Below, piece by piece: positions 32,323 to 44,084 of a DNA stretch of 64,000 nucleotides (position 1 is its first letter; each line of letters starts with the position of its first letter). The notes under the pieces were generated by a model that saw only the letters and a program-made list of their open reading frames with translations, was not told the DNA's origin and made no database searches. This DNA comes from Lenzites betulinus. Its lineage: Eukaryota; Basidiomycota; Agaricomycetes; Polyporales; Polyporaceae. The stretch is taken from NCBI GenBank assembly GCA_022264855.1, contig JABYQU010000040.1, forward strand, positions 186,001-250,000, read 5' to 3'. A program made the translations under genes and the position numbers.

Positions 32323-34328
32323 ATGAAGTTTGCTGCTCCCCGTTCAGCATCACCCTCCCCACCGCGGTCATCCAGGAGGTTCGTTCTGTCATCCGACGGG
32401 TGGCAATGGATGCTGACATGTTGCGCCCACAGGCAGTATCGCTCACGATCTACGTTTGGAGTTCCTCCATCATCCGACGAAGATGAGTCGGACTCAGATC
32501 AGGCGAGCGTAGCGTCGTCCGACTCCTTTTGCTACGCGTCGGAATCCGAAGTACCCCCACCCCCGCCGTAAGGACATTCCGTACGACCCACACGGCTTTC
32601 TCACACGCTGTTACAGGAAGCCTAGGAGGAATCGGCCCTTGGCTGAGCAGCACATCATGGAAGATGCTGTGGCGTCCATTCGATTGCATGTTAACCACCG
32701 CGACCCGTATGAGGAGTGGGAGAAGGAAACGCGTCAGGAAGCTTTCGTGCGTCGAACAGCCCAGACTCCTATCACAATCTATCTATATATTAACCCTAAG
32801 ATAGCGTGTTGCACGGCAACACCACGCGCAAGACCGCAGTGAACAGCGGAAAGAGCGAAATCAAGCTCGCACGAAGGCTCAACAGGAGCTCGCGGCCATC
32901 CATGAACAGCAACTAGAGGAGGTTCAACGGCAGCTTTCTGAAATAAATCTAAAGAGGCAACAAGAGGAGGAGCTACTGCGTTCGCAGTGGAAGGAGCGGG
33001 ACCGCAAGCTATGGGAGCGGATAGACGCCGTCATCAAGATGGAGGAGGAGAAGCTGCGAGTGAGGCTCGAGGGGGAGCGGAGAAAGCGCGAGGAGGAGGA
33101 GAGGATCAGAAAGGTGATAGAAGAGAAGAAGCGTCAGGAGGAGGAGCGGAAACGAACCGAGGAGGAAGCCAAGAGGAAACAACAGGAGCAAGAGAATGAG
33201 GAGAGGCGACAACGGGAAGTAGCAGACAGAGCGAGGGAGGAACGCGAACGTGCTGAGGAGCAGGAACGCAAAACCCTGGGTCTGACAACCGCGTTTGAGG
33301 ACTGGAAACGCGCGAGAGACACACTCAAGGTAAGTGTTACAACCGTACCGTCGTCGCATGCCCTGACGCTTTCGGCCCAGGCTCTGAAGAATGGTCCGAT
33401 GAAGACTGTAAAGTCGGATAAAGCTCTGAAGTCTCTCTGGAGTGCTGGCCGCCGGGCTATCACGCCCAAGATAGGCCAACTGACCAACGATATGCAAGCC
33501 ATAAACAAGATTGTAAGCATCTGTCCCGTGAACATGAACGAGTTCTGGGATTTATTGCTACGCAGTCGCAACAAATTATCGAGATCGTCCGCCCTCTCAA
33601 CCCTCACCCTCCACCGGTATATATCGCCCTTCTCTCCTCTCTAGCCAAGTCAATCCTCCTCCAAGCCGAGATAGAAGTCACTGCAGAGAAGCGCAGCGCG
33701 ATTCCGCTCGCCCAAGTGACAACAAATTTGCTCAGTGTTCTCGACGGCTTTGCGGACGTGTTCTGGGCGAAGCTTTGCCAGCGCGCCGGCGGCTGGCCGA
33801 TCCCCATTGTCGTTCCTGCGAAGGACGTCGATGGTGTTCCGTTCAGCGAAGAGGGCCGACGGAAGGCGCTAGGATACCGTGAAGACGAGGGCCTCGCGGA
33901 CTATACCAGTCGGGTGTCTGGCATCATGCGGGTGTACTTCCGGATCCTGGTGACGCCGGTAAACCAGCCCCTCGATCCGGTGGTACGGCTACCGCGATAC
34001 TGGACAGTCTTCTCGCGGATGCTCAAGGACCCCCAGCTATTAGACAGCTGCGTGGCGCCGAGTGTACTACACGGTAAGCGGTTTCCTCTTAGCTGCCGGG
34101 CGACAGCTGATGCCAGCCGCTTTCTCAGCTGCGTTAGACGTGGGAGGGCTGCTTGCACGCGAAGTGTGGGGTCAGCAATGGGTTCGGCTGCTGTCGCTGC
34201 TGTACGAGGGCGTCACGGTCGGCTACCACGGGGTCCAGGGACGTCTCATCGGCGGCAAGTCGCCCGAAGGCATTGCTGCGCGCGTTAGGGTGCAGCTGGA
34301 GATCGAACGCATCATGAGTGCGTCATGA
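32323..34328 (+). CDS. GLE1: GLE1, mRNA export factor of the nuclear pore
   Basis: GLE1 sits on the cytoplasmic face of the nuclear pore and, with inositol hexakisphosphate, activates the DEAD-box ATPase Dbp5 to release exported mRNA. The start codes MKFAAPRSASPSPPRSS, with an intron directly after it. A Ser/Asp-rich linker (STFGVPPSSDEDESDSD) follows, then a long coiled coil of Glu/Lys/Arg/Gln repeats (about 32,840-33,280). The conserved C-terminal GLE1 domain begins near DWKRARDTLKALKNG and continues SAGRRAITPKIGQLTNDMQA, NPHPPPVYIALLSSLAKSIL, KLCQRAGGWPIPIVVP, LGYREDEGLADYTSRVSGIM, YFRILVTPVN, then the end VALDVGGLLAREVWGQQWVR and IERIMSAS. The order and spacing match fungal GLE1. Introns inside the C-terminal domain are predicted at about 33,330-33,380, 33,511-33,566 and 34,073-34,130. 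Confidence 0.9.
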
Positions 34329-34917
34329 GATGTACGCACTGTACCGCTGGATTTAGGGAGTTTGATGTATCATTACACCGTTACGGATATACGATTGCAA
34401 TCCTACATGATGCGGCACGCGCATCGTCGTTAAACGTCAGTAATGCCGTCCCCGCCGTCAAAGCTTCAAGCTCAAGTCTCAAGTTTCAAGTCTAGTACAG
34501 GACTAGTCGGGTAGTAGAGCTTGGCAAGAGCGCTGCTTAATCCTTTGCCTTTCATAAGTACTGTGATAGTGAATTTTCCCCTTCAGCTATCAACTTGAGA
34601 AGGTCAAGGCTGTGGAAAGTGAGAGGACTGCATAAAAAACCAGACGGAAGACAAAAAATTTACGAAGAGGCCGAACCCTGGTCAGAGTCCCTGCCCGTAC
34701 GTCACACGTACGTCGGCCTAGCGTGACGAATAGTTACAACTAGTTACACGTAGTCACAAACGTCACCATCACGCGTTGTGGATGGCGGCGCCGGAAGAGT
34801 GTGTGTTCGCGCGACGTTAATCTTTGACCTCCTGCTCTCGGACACGGTTCTCTCTTCTGTACACTACCAGGCCCATCTGCCTCCGCCGTTCCTTTCGATT
34901 TTTGTACATGACTCGCT
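34329..34917. other. intergenic region between GLE1 and the kinase
   Basis: The 589 bp contain the GLE1 3' end and the kinase promoter, including the repeat cluster described separately at 34,696-34,775. No gene is seen. Confidence 0.5.
34696..34775. promoter_or_regulatory. palindrome and 10-bp-spaced repeats upstream of the kinase gene
   Basis: About 150-220 bp before the kinase ATG lies CGTACGTCACACGTACG, a perfect 7-bp inverted repeat with a 3-nt loop (34,696-34,712). It is followed by GCGTGACGAA and three adjacent 10-bp units (TAGTTACAAC, TAGTTACACG, TAGTCACAAA; 34,731-34,760) and another CGTCAC. The repeated CGTCA/TGACG half-sites suggest a bZIP (ATF/CREB-like) binding cluster in one helical phase. 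This is pattern evidence only. Confidence 0.45.
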
Positions 34918-37900
34918 ATGGCCACCAACGGACACAAACCATCTGGCTCTGTCTCCCAGGCTCAGAACCACAAAGCCCAACTTGCTACCGCGTATAATGA
35001 ACTGGGCAAAGAACTATCCTCTCAGAAAATCAGAGTTGTCGGGAACTACACTCTTGGGAAGGTCATAGGAGAAGGTTTGTCTCCACCAAATAATCTTAAA
35101 TCCCCATAACCTTACCATGCGGGATGTGAAGGTACCTACGGCAAGGTCAGGATGGGTGTCCACCGCTTGACCGGCACCCGCGTCGCAATCAAGCAGATAC
35201 CAAAAGCCATGTCTGCTGCACTCACTCGCGAGATTCATCACCACCGCCAGCTGCATCACCCGCACGTCACCCAACTCTACGAAGTAATCGCAACTGAGGC
35301 TAACATCTGGCTTGTCACCGAACTCTGCTCTGGGGGTGAACTCTTCGACTATCTCGCGGAGAAGGGCCGGCTCAGCGAGGAGGAAACACGCGTTCTCTTC
35401 GGGCAACTGTGTCTGGCCGTCGCATATGTGCACGAGAAAGGCATCGTCCACCGGGATCTGAAACTCGAGAACGTGCTGCTGGACGAGCGATGTCGCGTCA
35501 AGCTGGGCGACTTTGGCTTCACTCGGGAGTTCGAACGCGGATCGTTTCTGGAGACGTTCTGTGGCACAACGGGTTATGCGGCGCCCGAGATGCTTTTAGC
35601 GAAGAAGTACCTTGGTCCAGGTGAGTCGCATTGCTGTTAACTTCGGGTGAGATACCCGTGCGGAACTGGATATGAGCCAAACATGCTGTGATGGATCCTG
35701 GTCGCGAAGGTGCGGCTTGATGCTACGCACTACGGACCATGTTGGACACTCTGCTTCGCGCATCAATCATCCGGTCCTGGCATTTACCCCAGTGACCCCG
35801 TCGGCATGTGGATAGTATACTTCTCTCCGCGCATATGAAGGGATCAGAGCCAATCGTCCGCAAATTGGTCGAGTGAACAGTCATGCTACACAACAAGCTG
35901 AACTAGCTCGCATCCTCTTCACGCTGGTGCTTGCGAATTTATTTGACAATCCTCACGTATCGTGACCGGCTACTTATACTTCCGTCCTAACAGAGGTTGA
36001 TGTCTGGTCCCTCGGCGTTATATTATATACGCTGCTGACTGGTACTTTGCCCTTCGACGACGACGATGAAAGTATCATGCGAGACAAGGTCATCAAGGGG
36101 GAGTTTGAAGATCCCGAATGGCTCTCGGATGGTGAGTGTAATTGCATGGACTCATGACGCCGGAACGCTGAAAGATCCAAAGAATCGCGCGAATTGCTAT
36201 CGGGCATCTTGCGCGTGGATCCAACGGAACGGTTCACCATTGCACAAATCCTCACTCATCCTTGGTTTACTGTCGGCAATAAGTTGGCGAAACGAACCTC
36301 ATCTCAATTAAGCCTGCCTCTTCTTCCTATGCAGCTACAGACCACCACATCTCTCTATCCACAACCTCTTTCTGCATCTTCAGTCTCTGATGCTACATTC
36401 CACTCCGCTTCTTCTGAGTTCTATTCATCCGCTCCGACTACTCCTGACGAGTTCTCCGCCGAACCGCCATCCTCGGACATTTCAGGGTTTCACAGCAATG
36501 CAAGTGAAAGCACGTTGAAGAAGCTCATCGGCAAGCCGCCCACATCCAGTAAAACCTCTCAGCCCGATACTGTACTGGAAGAGGGTGACACGCTTTCTGA
36601 CCCTCCTGTCGACTCAACACCCACCCGTCAACCTATTACTCGCACCGATAGCAACACCAAGATCCCACCTGCATATCCCACCCGTACGCCTGCGCGGACC
36701 AAGCGTCGCTCGGTTTCCTCCACCCTCTCCGAACATGGGCCGAATAACTTCGAGAAGTCTAGTATTCCTCTACCACCACAGGACTTCTCCTCTCTCCTCC
36801 ACACTCCCGCCCCGCTGATATTCTCCACTCCCCTCGAGCGAGACCTTCTAAACTCGATGAGCATGTTGGGACTTGACACCGGCCAGATCGTCCACTCCGT
36901 ACTAAATGACGCATGCGACGCGACAGGCGCGCTATGGTGGATGCTCAAGCGCAGAACAGAGCGCAAGGCAGCCGAGGAGACAGCATCGCATCCGGCCGTG
37001 GAGCCGTCTGCAGAGATGCATGAGGAGCCTGCACCCATGGAAGTAACCCCCGAGATACCACATGAGGAGCCGCGTACCCCTGAAGCACGGCGGGATAAGT
37101 CGCATGGACGCTCGCAGCATCGTTCGCACACTGCCGATGACAGCCACACAGAGGGAAATGGGGGCGGGTCCCTGGGCCGCACCCGAGAGTCTCGCGCGCC
37201 GATCCCGCATGCGCTGCTTCCCGCTCATTCTGCACCGGAACTCCAGCTGACCCCTGCAACGCCTACCGTGCCCGTTACCAGGCGTCCGGCCACCCCTCCC
37301 CGCGACCACTCGCCCACACGCCTGCTTTCCCCATCGCCTTCCGTATCAGACACGTTGGCGGTCAAGTCAGCTCCCTCCACCCCTAGCGGAAGCATGAAGG
37401 AGAAGGAGAAGGAAAATCAGGGCTCCAAGGGCCGAAAGAACCGCTCCGGCAGCGTGAGCATCATGCAGCGCGCCACGACGGCATTAGAAGCCGCCGGCCT
37501 CGTGCGCAAGAAGTCGGCTGAGGCGGTCCGCGAGGAACGGGAGCGCCGCGAGCGCGAGGAGAGAGAGAAGGCGGAGAAGAAGAACGGTAACGGATCCGCG
37601 AGCACGGAGGAGCCGCGCGCGTCGCACGGGAGCGGCGGGTCGAGCAAGCTGAAAACGCCGCCTATGCGAGCTGTCAAGGACGCGGCGCTCTCGTCTACTC
37701 CACCTCCAACAGAGCTCAACCCTCCCCCGACTCAAATGGGTTCGCCGTGGGTCATGGCGGGCAAACAGTCGCCGCCTCCGGATACGGGCTCGCCGGCAGA
37801 TACCCTTACTTCGCTCCCTAGCATCCCGTCGCGCGGGACCAAGTCCATGCCAGGACATAGGAATCGCGCAAGCCTGCTCTCGACGTTCCAACGCTGGTTC

Positions 37901-39241
37901 AGAGAGGACCCGAAGGGCAAGCGGAAGGAGGACCCGGTTATGGCGCAGGCACTCGCTCACAGCAACTCGCTCGGCAGTCCCGGTGTAAGCCCGGTGTCCC
38001 AAAGACGTGGCGGCACTGTCAAGGGCCGTGGGCGCGGGAAGGCGGCGGGAGGTCGCAACAACAAGGCGGCCAACCGCGCAAAGCGCGCTTCCATGTCATC
38101 TCGACGATCGAGCAGCGTGAATTCGCGACGGTCATCAGCATCAATGCAGTATCCAGTGGTCGAATCACCACCGTACTCAGCCTCCGTCTCACGGCAGCGC
38201 AGTGACCCCAGTCGGCGGTCGTTCGGCAGCCACACACCCAACTCGGAGCGCGAGGAGTTCATGTCGCGCCCGAGCTCTATCCAAAGCTTCGTAAATCACC
38301 CACGGCATCGCAAGTCGCCGTCAGCAAGCTCGGCGGGGTCGATGTACATGGGTCGCACGGCTTCGCCTCTGCCCAAGGGCAGCCATCGCCGCGGGGGCTC
38401 GGGCTCGTCGACGAGGGTGGTGCGCCAGATCCAGATGACGCCCACCAATTCGAATCGGCCGCCGCATCTACGCTCGAACTCTGCGTCCTCTGCACACTCG
38501 CGCGCTTCCTCGCGTCCGGGTTCGATCTACGACCTCTCAGAGACGGACAGCAGGAGGAACAGCTCGCCGCACAAGCCCGCAGTGAGGCGGTCGCTGGACG
38601 ATACACCGCGCCGCACCCATGCCGCTGCGACGTTCGTGGCGCACAAGCGGCAGACCCCCTTCGTGAATCCGAGCGGGACGGGGTACCTCAACTCGCTCGG
38701 GCGCTCAAGCTGGAAGAAATCGTGGGGGCTCGAGCCTCCAGGCTGGCAGACCCGCTCTGCGCATCCCGCGATAGAGGTGCTAGCCGTGTATCCTGCGGAG
38801 ATGCCCGCGGGCATCCGCGACGTCTTCTCTGGCAGGCAGTCGCTCAGCATGGGCGACGAGTCGGACTGGGTGGACGAGGAGGAGGAGAGCCCGGCGTACG
38901 TCGGCGGCCTCGGACAGATGCCTTCGTCCGCGAGCAGCACAATCACGACCTTTGTGCAGGCGGAGGCGGCTCCGGCACCGCGCAGCGTCACCCCGCGCGC
39001 GTCCAGCAAGCGCGCGGCAGCGGCAGCTGTGGCGAACCTCTCGGTCGGCCCTGTGCCGCCGCGAGCAAACCGGGGCAAGGCGAATCGCTCGCCAGCGGGA
39101 CGCAGCTCGCCGCTCCCGAACGAGAACGTCTTCGAGGCGCAGTCTGCGGACTCGCGAGGCGGAAGACGTCAACTGCCTCCCGGCCGGGCAGGCCCGGCCT
39201 TCCGCGGGATCCAGGAGGAGGACGAGGGCGAGGAGGAGTGA
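34918..39241 (+). CDS. CAMK/CAMKL-type Ser/Thr protein kinase (Kin4-like) with long basic tail
   Basis: Four exons (34918-35074, 35132-35620, 35994-36131, 36183-39241) give 1280 residues. The kinase domain spans about residues 40-310. It has the Gly loop GEGTYGKV (joined across intron 1), the ATP lysine in RVAIKQI, hinge WLVTELCSGGELFDYL, catalytic loop IVHRDLKLENVLL, metal-binding LGDFGFTREF, activation end CGTTGYAAPEML, then EVDVWSLGVILYTLLTGTLP, and the closing HPWF. All catalytic residues are present. The family looks closest to the Kin4/Snf1-related CAMKL kinases, which act in polarity and mitotic-exit control; the exact orthologue is uncertain. The roughly 970-residue C-terminal tail is disordered, rich in Ser, Arg and P-x-T/P-x-S sites. 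Intron 2 is 373 nt, far longer than the others. Confidence 0.9.
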
Positions 39242-40145
39242 GTGAGTGTCGTGTGTTTATGGTGCTGTTGACCGCGCTTGGACAGTTCAGGTGTACATAC
39301 CCCTTGGTTAGGTCGGCGTTCCTGCTCGAGGACTGTCGCAGCTGCTACTCGTTGATGTCGTTGCGCTCCATATCCTTATCCCTTCGTTGTGCGTCTCCAA
39401 CTTACGGTCCGTCTCGCGTTGTATATTCCCCACGCTCTCCATCGCACCACATCCCTACTATGGAACTAGGACCCTCGCTCGCTGCAGTTAGAATGATACC
39501 CCTGTTGCTGTATGATTCCGCCGGCTTGGATGACTGATATTTCATTATAACCGCGTGGGGAGCCTTCGTGTGAATCTAGGCGAGCCACCTATATACGGTC
39601 GATAACCGGTCAATCTGGGGGGATTGCAGAGAATGTCAAGGCAAGCCACGCATTGAATGCCAGCGTCGAGCAGTGCGAGTCCTTGGGTAGGAACTTGCGG
39701 CATTGTCACAACTAGAGTAACGATTATATTACTATTTCTATCGACGCGTGAGAGTAGGCAACGAAGTTGCAACTCTAGTACAAGTACATAGTATCAGTCG
39801 TCAACCTCCTGAAAATTTCCTTGGATAAGTCGCTTAAGTTTAAGTTATAACTTGTGGTCGCCGAAGCGCTTCGAACTCGGAAGCGTTAGTGAGAGACGCG
39901 GAGTCCGAAAGGAATGTGATGCCGTACTAGTACGCCTGTTACTTGGCATCGTACTCTACTATTGTCTACTAATACTGTCTAGTGAGAGTCTGAGACATCG
40001 TCATGTTCGTACGTTTTGCCTTTGCTCAGTGTTGTGTGTTGACGTATGTCCACAGAAGATATACCGAATAGGGTACGTGGCCATAGTACCAGTCTTCAAG
40101 CTTATGAAGACGCTTCATGCTGATATCCATGATCTTAATAGCTGA
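39242..40145. other. intergenic region after the kinase, no gene seen
   Basis: The 900 bp start as the kinase 3' end and then become comparatively AT-rich. Short open frames here show no family features. Confidence 0.5.
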
Positions 40146-40673
40146 ATGCATAAGCGAGACAAGAAACGGGTAGCTGACCAACGTCTGGTTATCGGCGGCG
40201 TGTACATCGCCCTCACAATTCGAGACCCCTCCCCCGACAAGGGATACCACTGGTCATTCTACCACCACTGCGATTCCACTCGCGGGGGCTACCAGATGGA
40301 TATACAGAGCGACGTGGGCTCCGATTATTGGCACTATGATGAGGTTCCAATCGCCTCCATCATGACCAAATTTCTCCTGCTTGGAGTCATCCGCATCGGG
40401 TACTGTGCACCCGGGGACCACGACCGGCTGAACGACATCGTGAAAGGCATCCCGCTCGACACAGCGCCCGCCGGATATCCCACACTTACGTGTCGGACGT
40501 GGCTGCTCACAGCCATTAGCGCTCTCTCCAGTGAAGGCATCATCCAGTGCGAGAGTGTCGCCGCGCTCGAGGCCGAGGTGACGGCTTGGGGTCTGCAGCA
40601 CCACGCCGATGCTGCGGAAGCAAAGACTCCTAGGCCGGTTGTTGATTCGACCAAATGCGTTCTGCCTGCATAA
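40146..40673 (+). CDS. single-exon fungal orphan protein with HW...CRTW pattern
   Basis: An uninterrupted 175-residue frame, unusual in this intron-rich window. It starts MHKRDKKRVADQRLVIGGVY and continues IALTIRDPSPDKGYHWSFYH. It later has YDEVPIASIMTKFLLLGVIR, IGYCAPGDHDRLNDIVKGIP and LTCRTWLLTAISALSSEGII. I believe this is a member of the small 150-180-residue fungal family (possibly Pfam DUF6914) that is expanded in mushroom genomes, but I cannot confirm that here. His35-Trp36 and Cys116 sit where LRAT/NlpC-like permuted papain folds put their catalytic pair; any enzymatic role is speculative. It lies alone in a gene-poor stretch. Confidence 0.65.
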   Translation: MHKRDKKRVADQRLVIGGVYIALTIRDPSPDKGYHWSFYHHCDSTRGGYQMDIQSDVGSDYWHYDEVPIASIMTKFLLLGVIRIGYCAPGDHDRLNDIVKGIPLDTAPAGYPTLTCRTWLLTAISALSSEGIIQCESVAALEAEVTAWGLQHHADAAEAKTPRPVVDSTKCVLPA

Positions 40674-41937
40674 GGTCTCATCCTATCGTACCCCGACTTC
40701 AAGCTCAGGAGTGTAGGGTAAGTCTTGCTCCTGACGGCCTTTCAATGCGTCTTCTAATAATTTTTAAGATTTGCGAAGGATCGAGGTGACCACGCCGAAG
40801 AACTATGATTACTTCGTGCACAATCACGTCTCTCATTGGGCTGTTGATCCCACAAGTCGAACGAATTCAATTCTACAGCTTGTTTGGCTCGGTATCAATG
40901 GAATCTACCACCCACAAAGCGCATCAGTGGATCTGGCCAGTACCAGGGAACATCTGTACGCTGAAACGAGCTCGGAGATTGACGGTTTACTGGGATTAGA
41001 CTGTCGATGTGAAACCGCATATAAATATACGTATCGGTGACCTTCAATAGCCCCCGCTGATTGACTGTTGACCCTAGCAACGCACTAGGTCGAGGCACTC
41101 CCTCCGAAGAGGTCTAGATTGGTGAGTCGTTTCTCACAGATCCCCGTTACCAAACGCTGATCTTTCCCCGACATACGGTTTGGAGTCACACGATGTCTGT
41201 ACGCCAAGGGGACAGACAGAGCGGAGTGAACCGTACTGCATGTCCGCCTCCTCAAGAGCATCCTTGTTACCGGTACTGCAGGACGTTGTGGCAAACTGTG
41301 AGTCTCCTGATCTCACACACAGACACCAAAGTGACAGTGATGCCTTTGCCGCGAAGACCGCTACTAGTGCGTGATAATAACACGGGAGACTAACTATCTG
41401 CAGTTCTGCCTTCGGCCTTCTTAGCGTTTTGATCCATCGCGCACGAAGCCTACACGCGAATGGACTGGCTGCTCGAAGTCCCTGCCGGACCCGGGCACAA
41501 GCAGAGTGCTTCTACTTGTCCGGTAAGCGTGTCTTATCACCATGTGCTGCCGCCTCTCACTCCCGGGCAAACTTAATTGAAACCAGCGTGTGTCGTGTCT
41601 ATATATGCGCGGAGCTCCACCTATCGCAGGCTTTCTCCGCTTCTAATTGGGGGCGACTCGCCCTTTCTTCCTCTCTTTCGCCCTTTCGCTCTGGGAGAAT
41701 CGAGAGTCTGGGTCCCACGCATAAGTCCCCGCGGCTCTGCCGGTTCTCATGTGGATGAAGCTGCGCAGTCACTCAGGATGTGCTCACACGCGCTTGAGGC
41801 AGCCCCGGTTGTCAGTGGTCGCACGAGAGGCCCCCCGGTTCGTTCCCTGGGGAGCATAAGTACATCCTGCGTCGAGTTCGCTGGCGTAGCCTCGCTGGGC
41901 GTCTTCCTCGGTCGACACTTGCTCTTGCCTTTGCGCG
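40674..41937. other. gene-poor stretch between the orphan and the DUF6534 gene
   Basis: I see no convincing exon chain over 1.26 kb. Short open frames near 40,771-41,040 and 41,429-41,966 lack family features. The last few hundred bases should include the promoter of the membrane-protein gene. Confidence 0.45.
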
Positions 41938-44084
41938 ATGGCCACGGCCCAGTTGTCGCTGGATGATACATTGGGTGCCGCGTTCTTAGGTACGTATTTC
42001 CACCCTTGTATGTACGTACAGCGTATTGAACTCGCTGCAGGCAACATAGCAGCTGCTTGGTGCGTGTCAAGCCTGTATCCTATTAGTGACTTCATTCAAC
42101 ATGCGAGCAGCTTCTACGGGATCACCATCGTACAAACATTCATCTACTATGGGCGCAACGGAGGAGATAGGCTATATCTCAAGTTTCTGGTGAGTAATTA
42201 TCATGGGACTGGTCTATCCGACGCCGCTGACAGTGATCGTCGCAGGTGTTCATATTATGGTCGGTGGCCCCCGCGACGTAAGATTGTCTATTAGCTGAAA
42301 TCATCACAGGGCTCTGGACAGCCTTCATCTGGCGTTGGTGACGCATTCTGTTTATACGTACGCCGTCACGGACTTCTCCAACTTCCTGGCGCTACAAGTT
42401 CCCGTCTGGTACAACCACAACCTTCTGAACCAGTTCGGTCCTACTCATCCCATCCCACAGGAGCATTCTGGTACATGATTGCCTTCACATCGCCGATTTA
42501 TACTGACTCAGTCTGACGGGCTAGGCTCAAGTCATTGTAACTGTAAGTGTTGCCTGGCTGCCTGTGCAGACTTCCGTGGCTGATCGCATGGATAGGGAGT
42601 GAGCGATCTCATCGTGAGGGGGTACGTGCAAAAACTCTTTCTGCTTGTTCTATACTGAGGATCAACATAGTATATTTTGTGAGAGGGTGTGGAAATGTAC
42701 GGAGTTACCTCTTAAAGCCGTCAACCTACTCAAAACGGTCTGCACTGCAGTGAGCAACAAGAACTGGCCCCTGATAATGACAATTGTAAGTCCCGCGGTG
42801 AGGAGCCGGATGTGGCTGACGGTGTATTGGTATTGATCGTCTGACGTCTCATAGGTTACGACATCGCTAGTTGTATTCGGTAAGCACTGTCAGAAGTAGA
42901 AACGCGGGATAGTTCTCATCTCGCTCGACCCTCAAGGCGGTAGTATCGGTATGTCCGTTAGCCTCGCCGTGATAACATTCGATACTAACTGGAGTAGGCT
43001 TTGCGGTCAAAGGGTACATATCCACGTACAATTCGGCGAGGTCTGAGGTTTAAACGTATCTTCAGATTCAGTCTGCCGGCATTTGTCGACCTCTTCGAGG
43101 TCTCGGTGAGTAGCCAGCAGTCGCATCGATCCTTGCCGTGCTGATTGTTTGTCGCAGGATATTTTATATGTCAGCTTAGGCGCAGGCGTGGTGGCCGACG
43201 TACTTATTGCTGCGGCGATGTGCGTTCTCTTGGCACAACGTCGAACGGGATTCTCGAGGTCCGTTGCAGTAGCGTTCTGTCTTGCAAGGCGGATCGTGTT
43301 GATAACCAGATCACCAGGACGGATTCCATCGTCCGAGTTCTCACCTTGTACAGCATAAACACCGGGGCGTTCACAAGGTAGTTCTCCGGACTCACGGTTT
43401 ATGCAGATTCTGATTGAACACGACAGCCTCTGCGCGTTGCTCTGTCTTGTGAGCGTGAGTGCCGCCCTCGCTGATGCATCGAGGGTACCGTTCTGACCAT
43501 CAAGCGGGTGCAGTACGCCACTATGCCAAACAACTTCGTCTTCATCGCGTTCTACTTTGTGCTGCCCAAACGTAAGCTATGGCGGCGATACAATTATAAA
43601 TGGCAGGTTCTCACCACTAGTGCAGTATTCTTGAACTCGCTGCTCGCAACGTTGAACGCACGTCGACCATTGCGTCAAGGCAGTGCTAGCCTGGTGTCCA
43701 TCCCGCTTTCTACGGCATCAGTCGCACCTCATTCGCCCCCGGCCGTAAGGCCCGCCCGTCATAGCCTCAGGCCTCGGAATGATCAGGTCTGTACAACGCA
43801 ATGATGAGACGTTTCCCGATATAAACTGCTGATACTCGGGTATGCTGTTTGCGTAGTCGGGGCTACAGATACAAGTGCACACCTCAACTGAGCTCAAGAC
43901 GGATCCGGCGGAGGATCAGATCCTGGGTGGACCAGACGAGGTGCGTCGTGAACAGATTCTGACCCGTTTACGCCAGTGCGGCGTTTACCAACCTCACGGC
44001 TTTTCACGCCGACAGGCAAGTCAGAAGTTTTGGCAAGAGTTCTATACCCGAATGTCAGACCCGGCGGAGATATGCACTGTTTAA
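41938..44084 (+). CDS. multi-pass membrane protein of the DUF6534 type
   Basis: Basidiomycete-specific membrane protein family of unknown function. The start MATAQLSLDDTLGAAFLG is the family hallmark. It continues NIAAACFYGITIVQTFIYYG, RNGGDRLYLKFLV, FILWALDSLHLALVTHSVYT and YAVTDFSNFLALQVPVW. Later exons code NKNWPLIMTIV, DILYVSLGAGVVADVLIAAA, VLTLYSINTGAFTSLCALLC, and the signature YATMPNNFVFIAFYFVLPKL then FLNSLLATLNARRPLRQ. The cytoplasmic tail is Pro/Ser-rich and ends EICTV. At least ten exons are needed, among them one of 19 nt (42,041-42,059) and one of 14 nt just before the 42,310 exon. Exons between about 42,420 and 42,960 are the least certain, so a disabled copy cannot be fully excluded. 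Confidence 0.72.
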
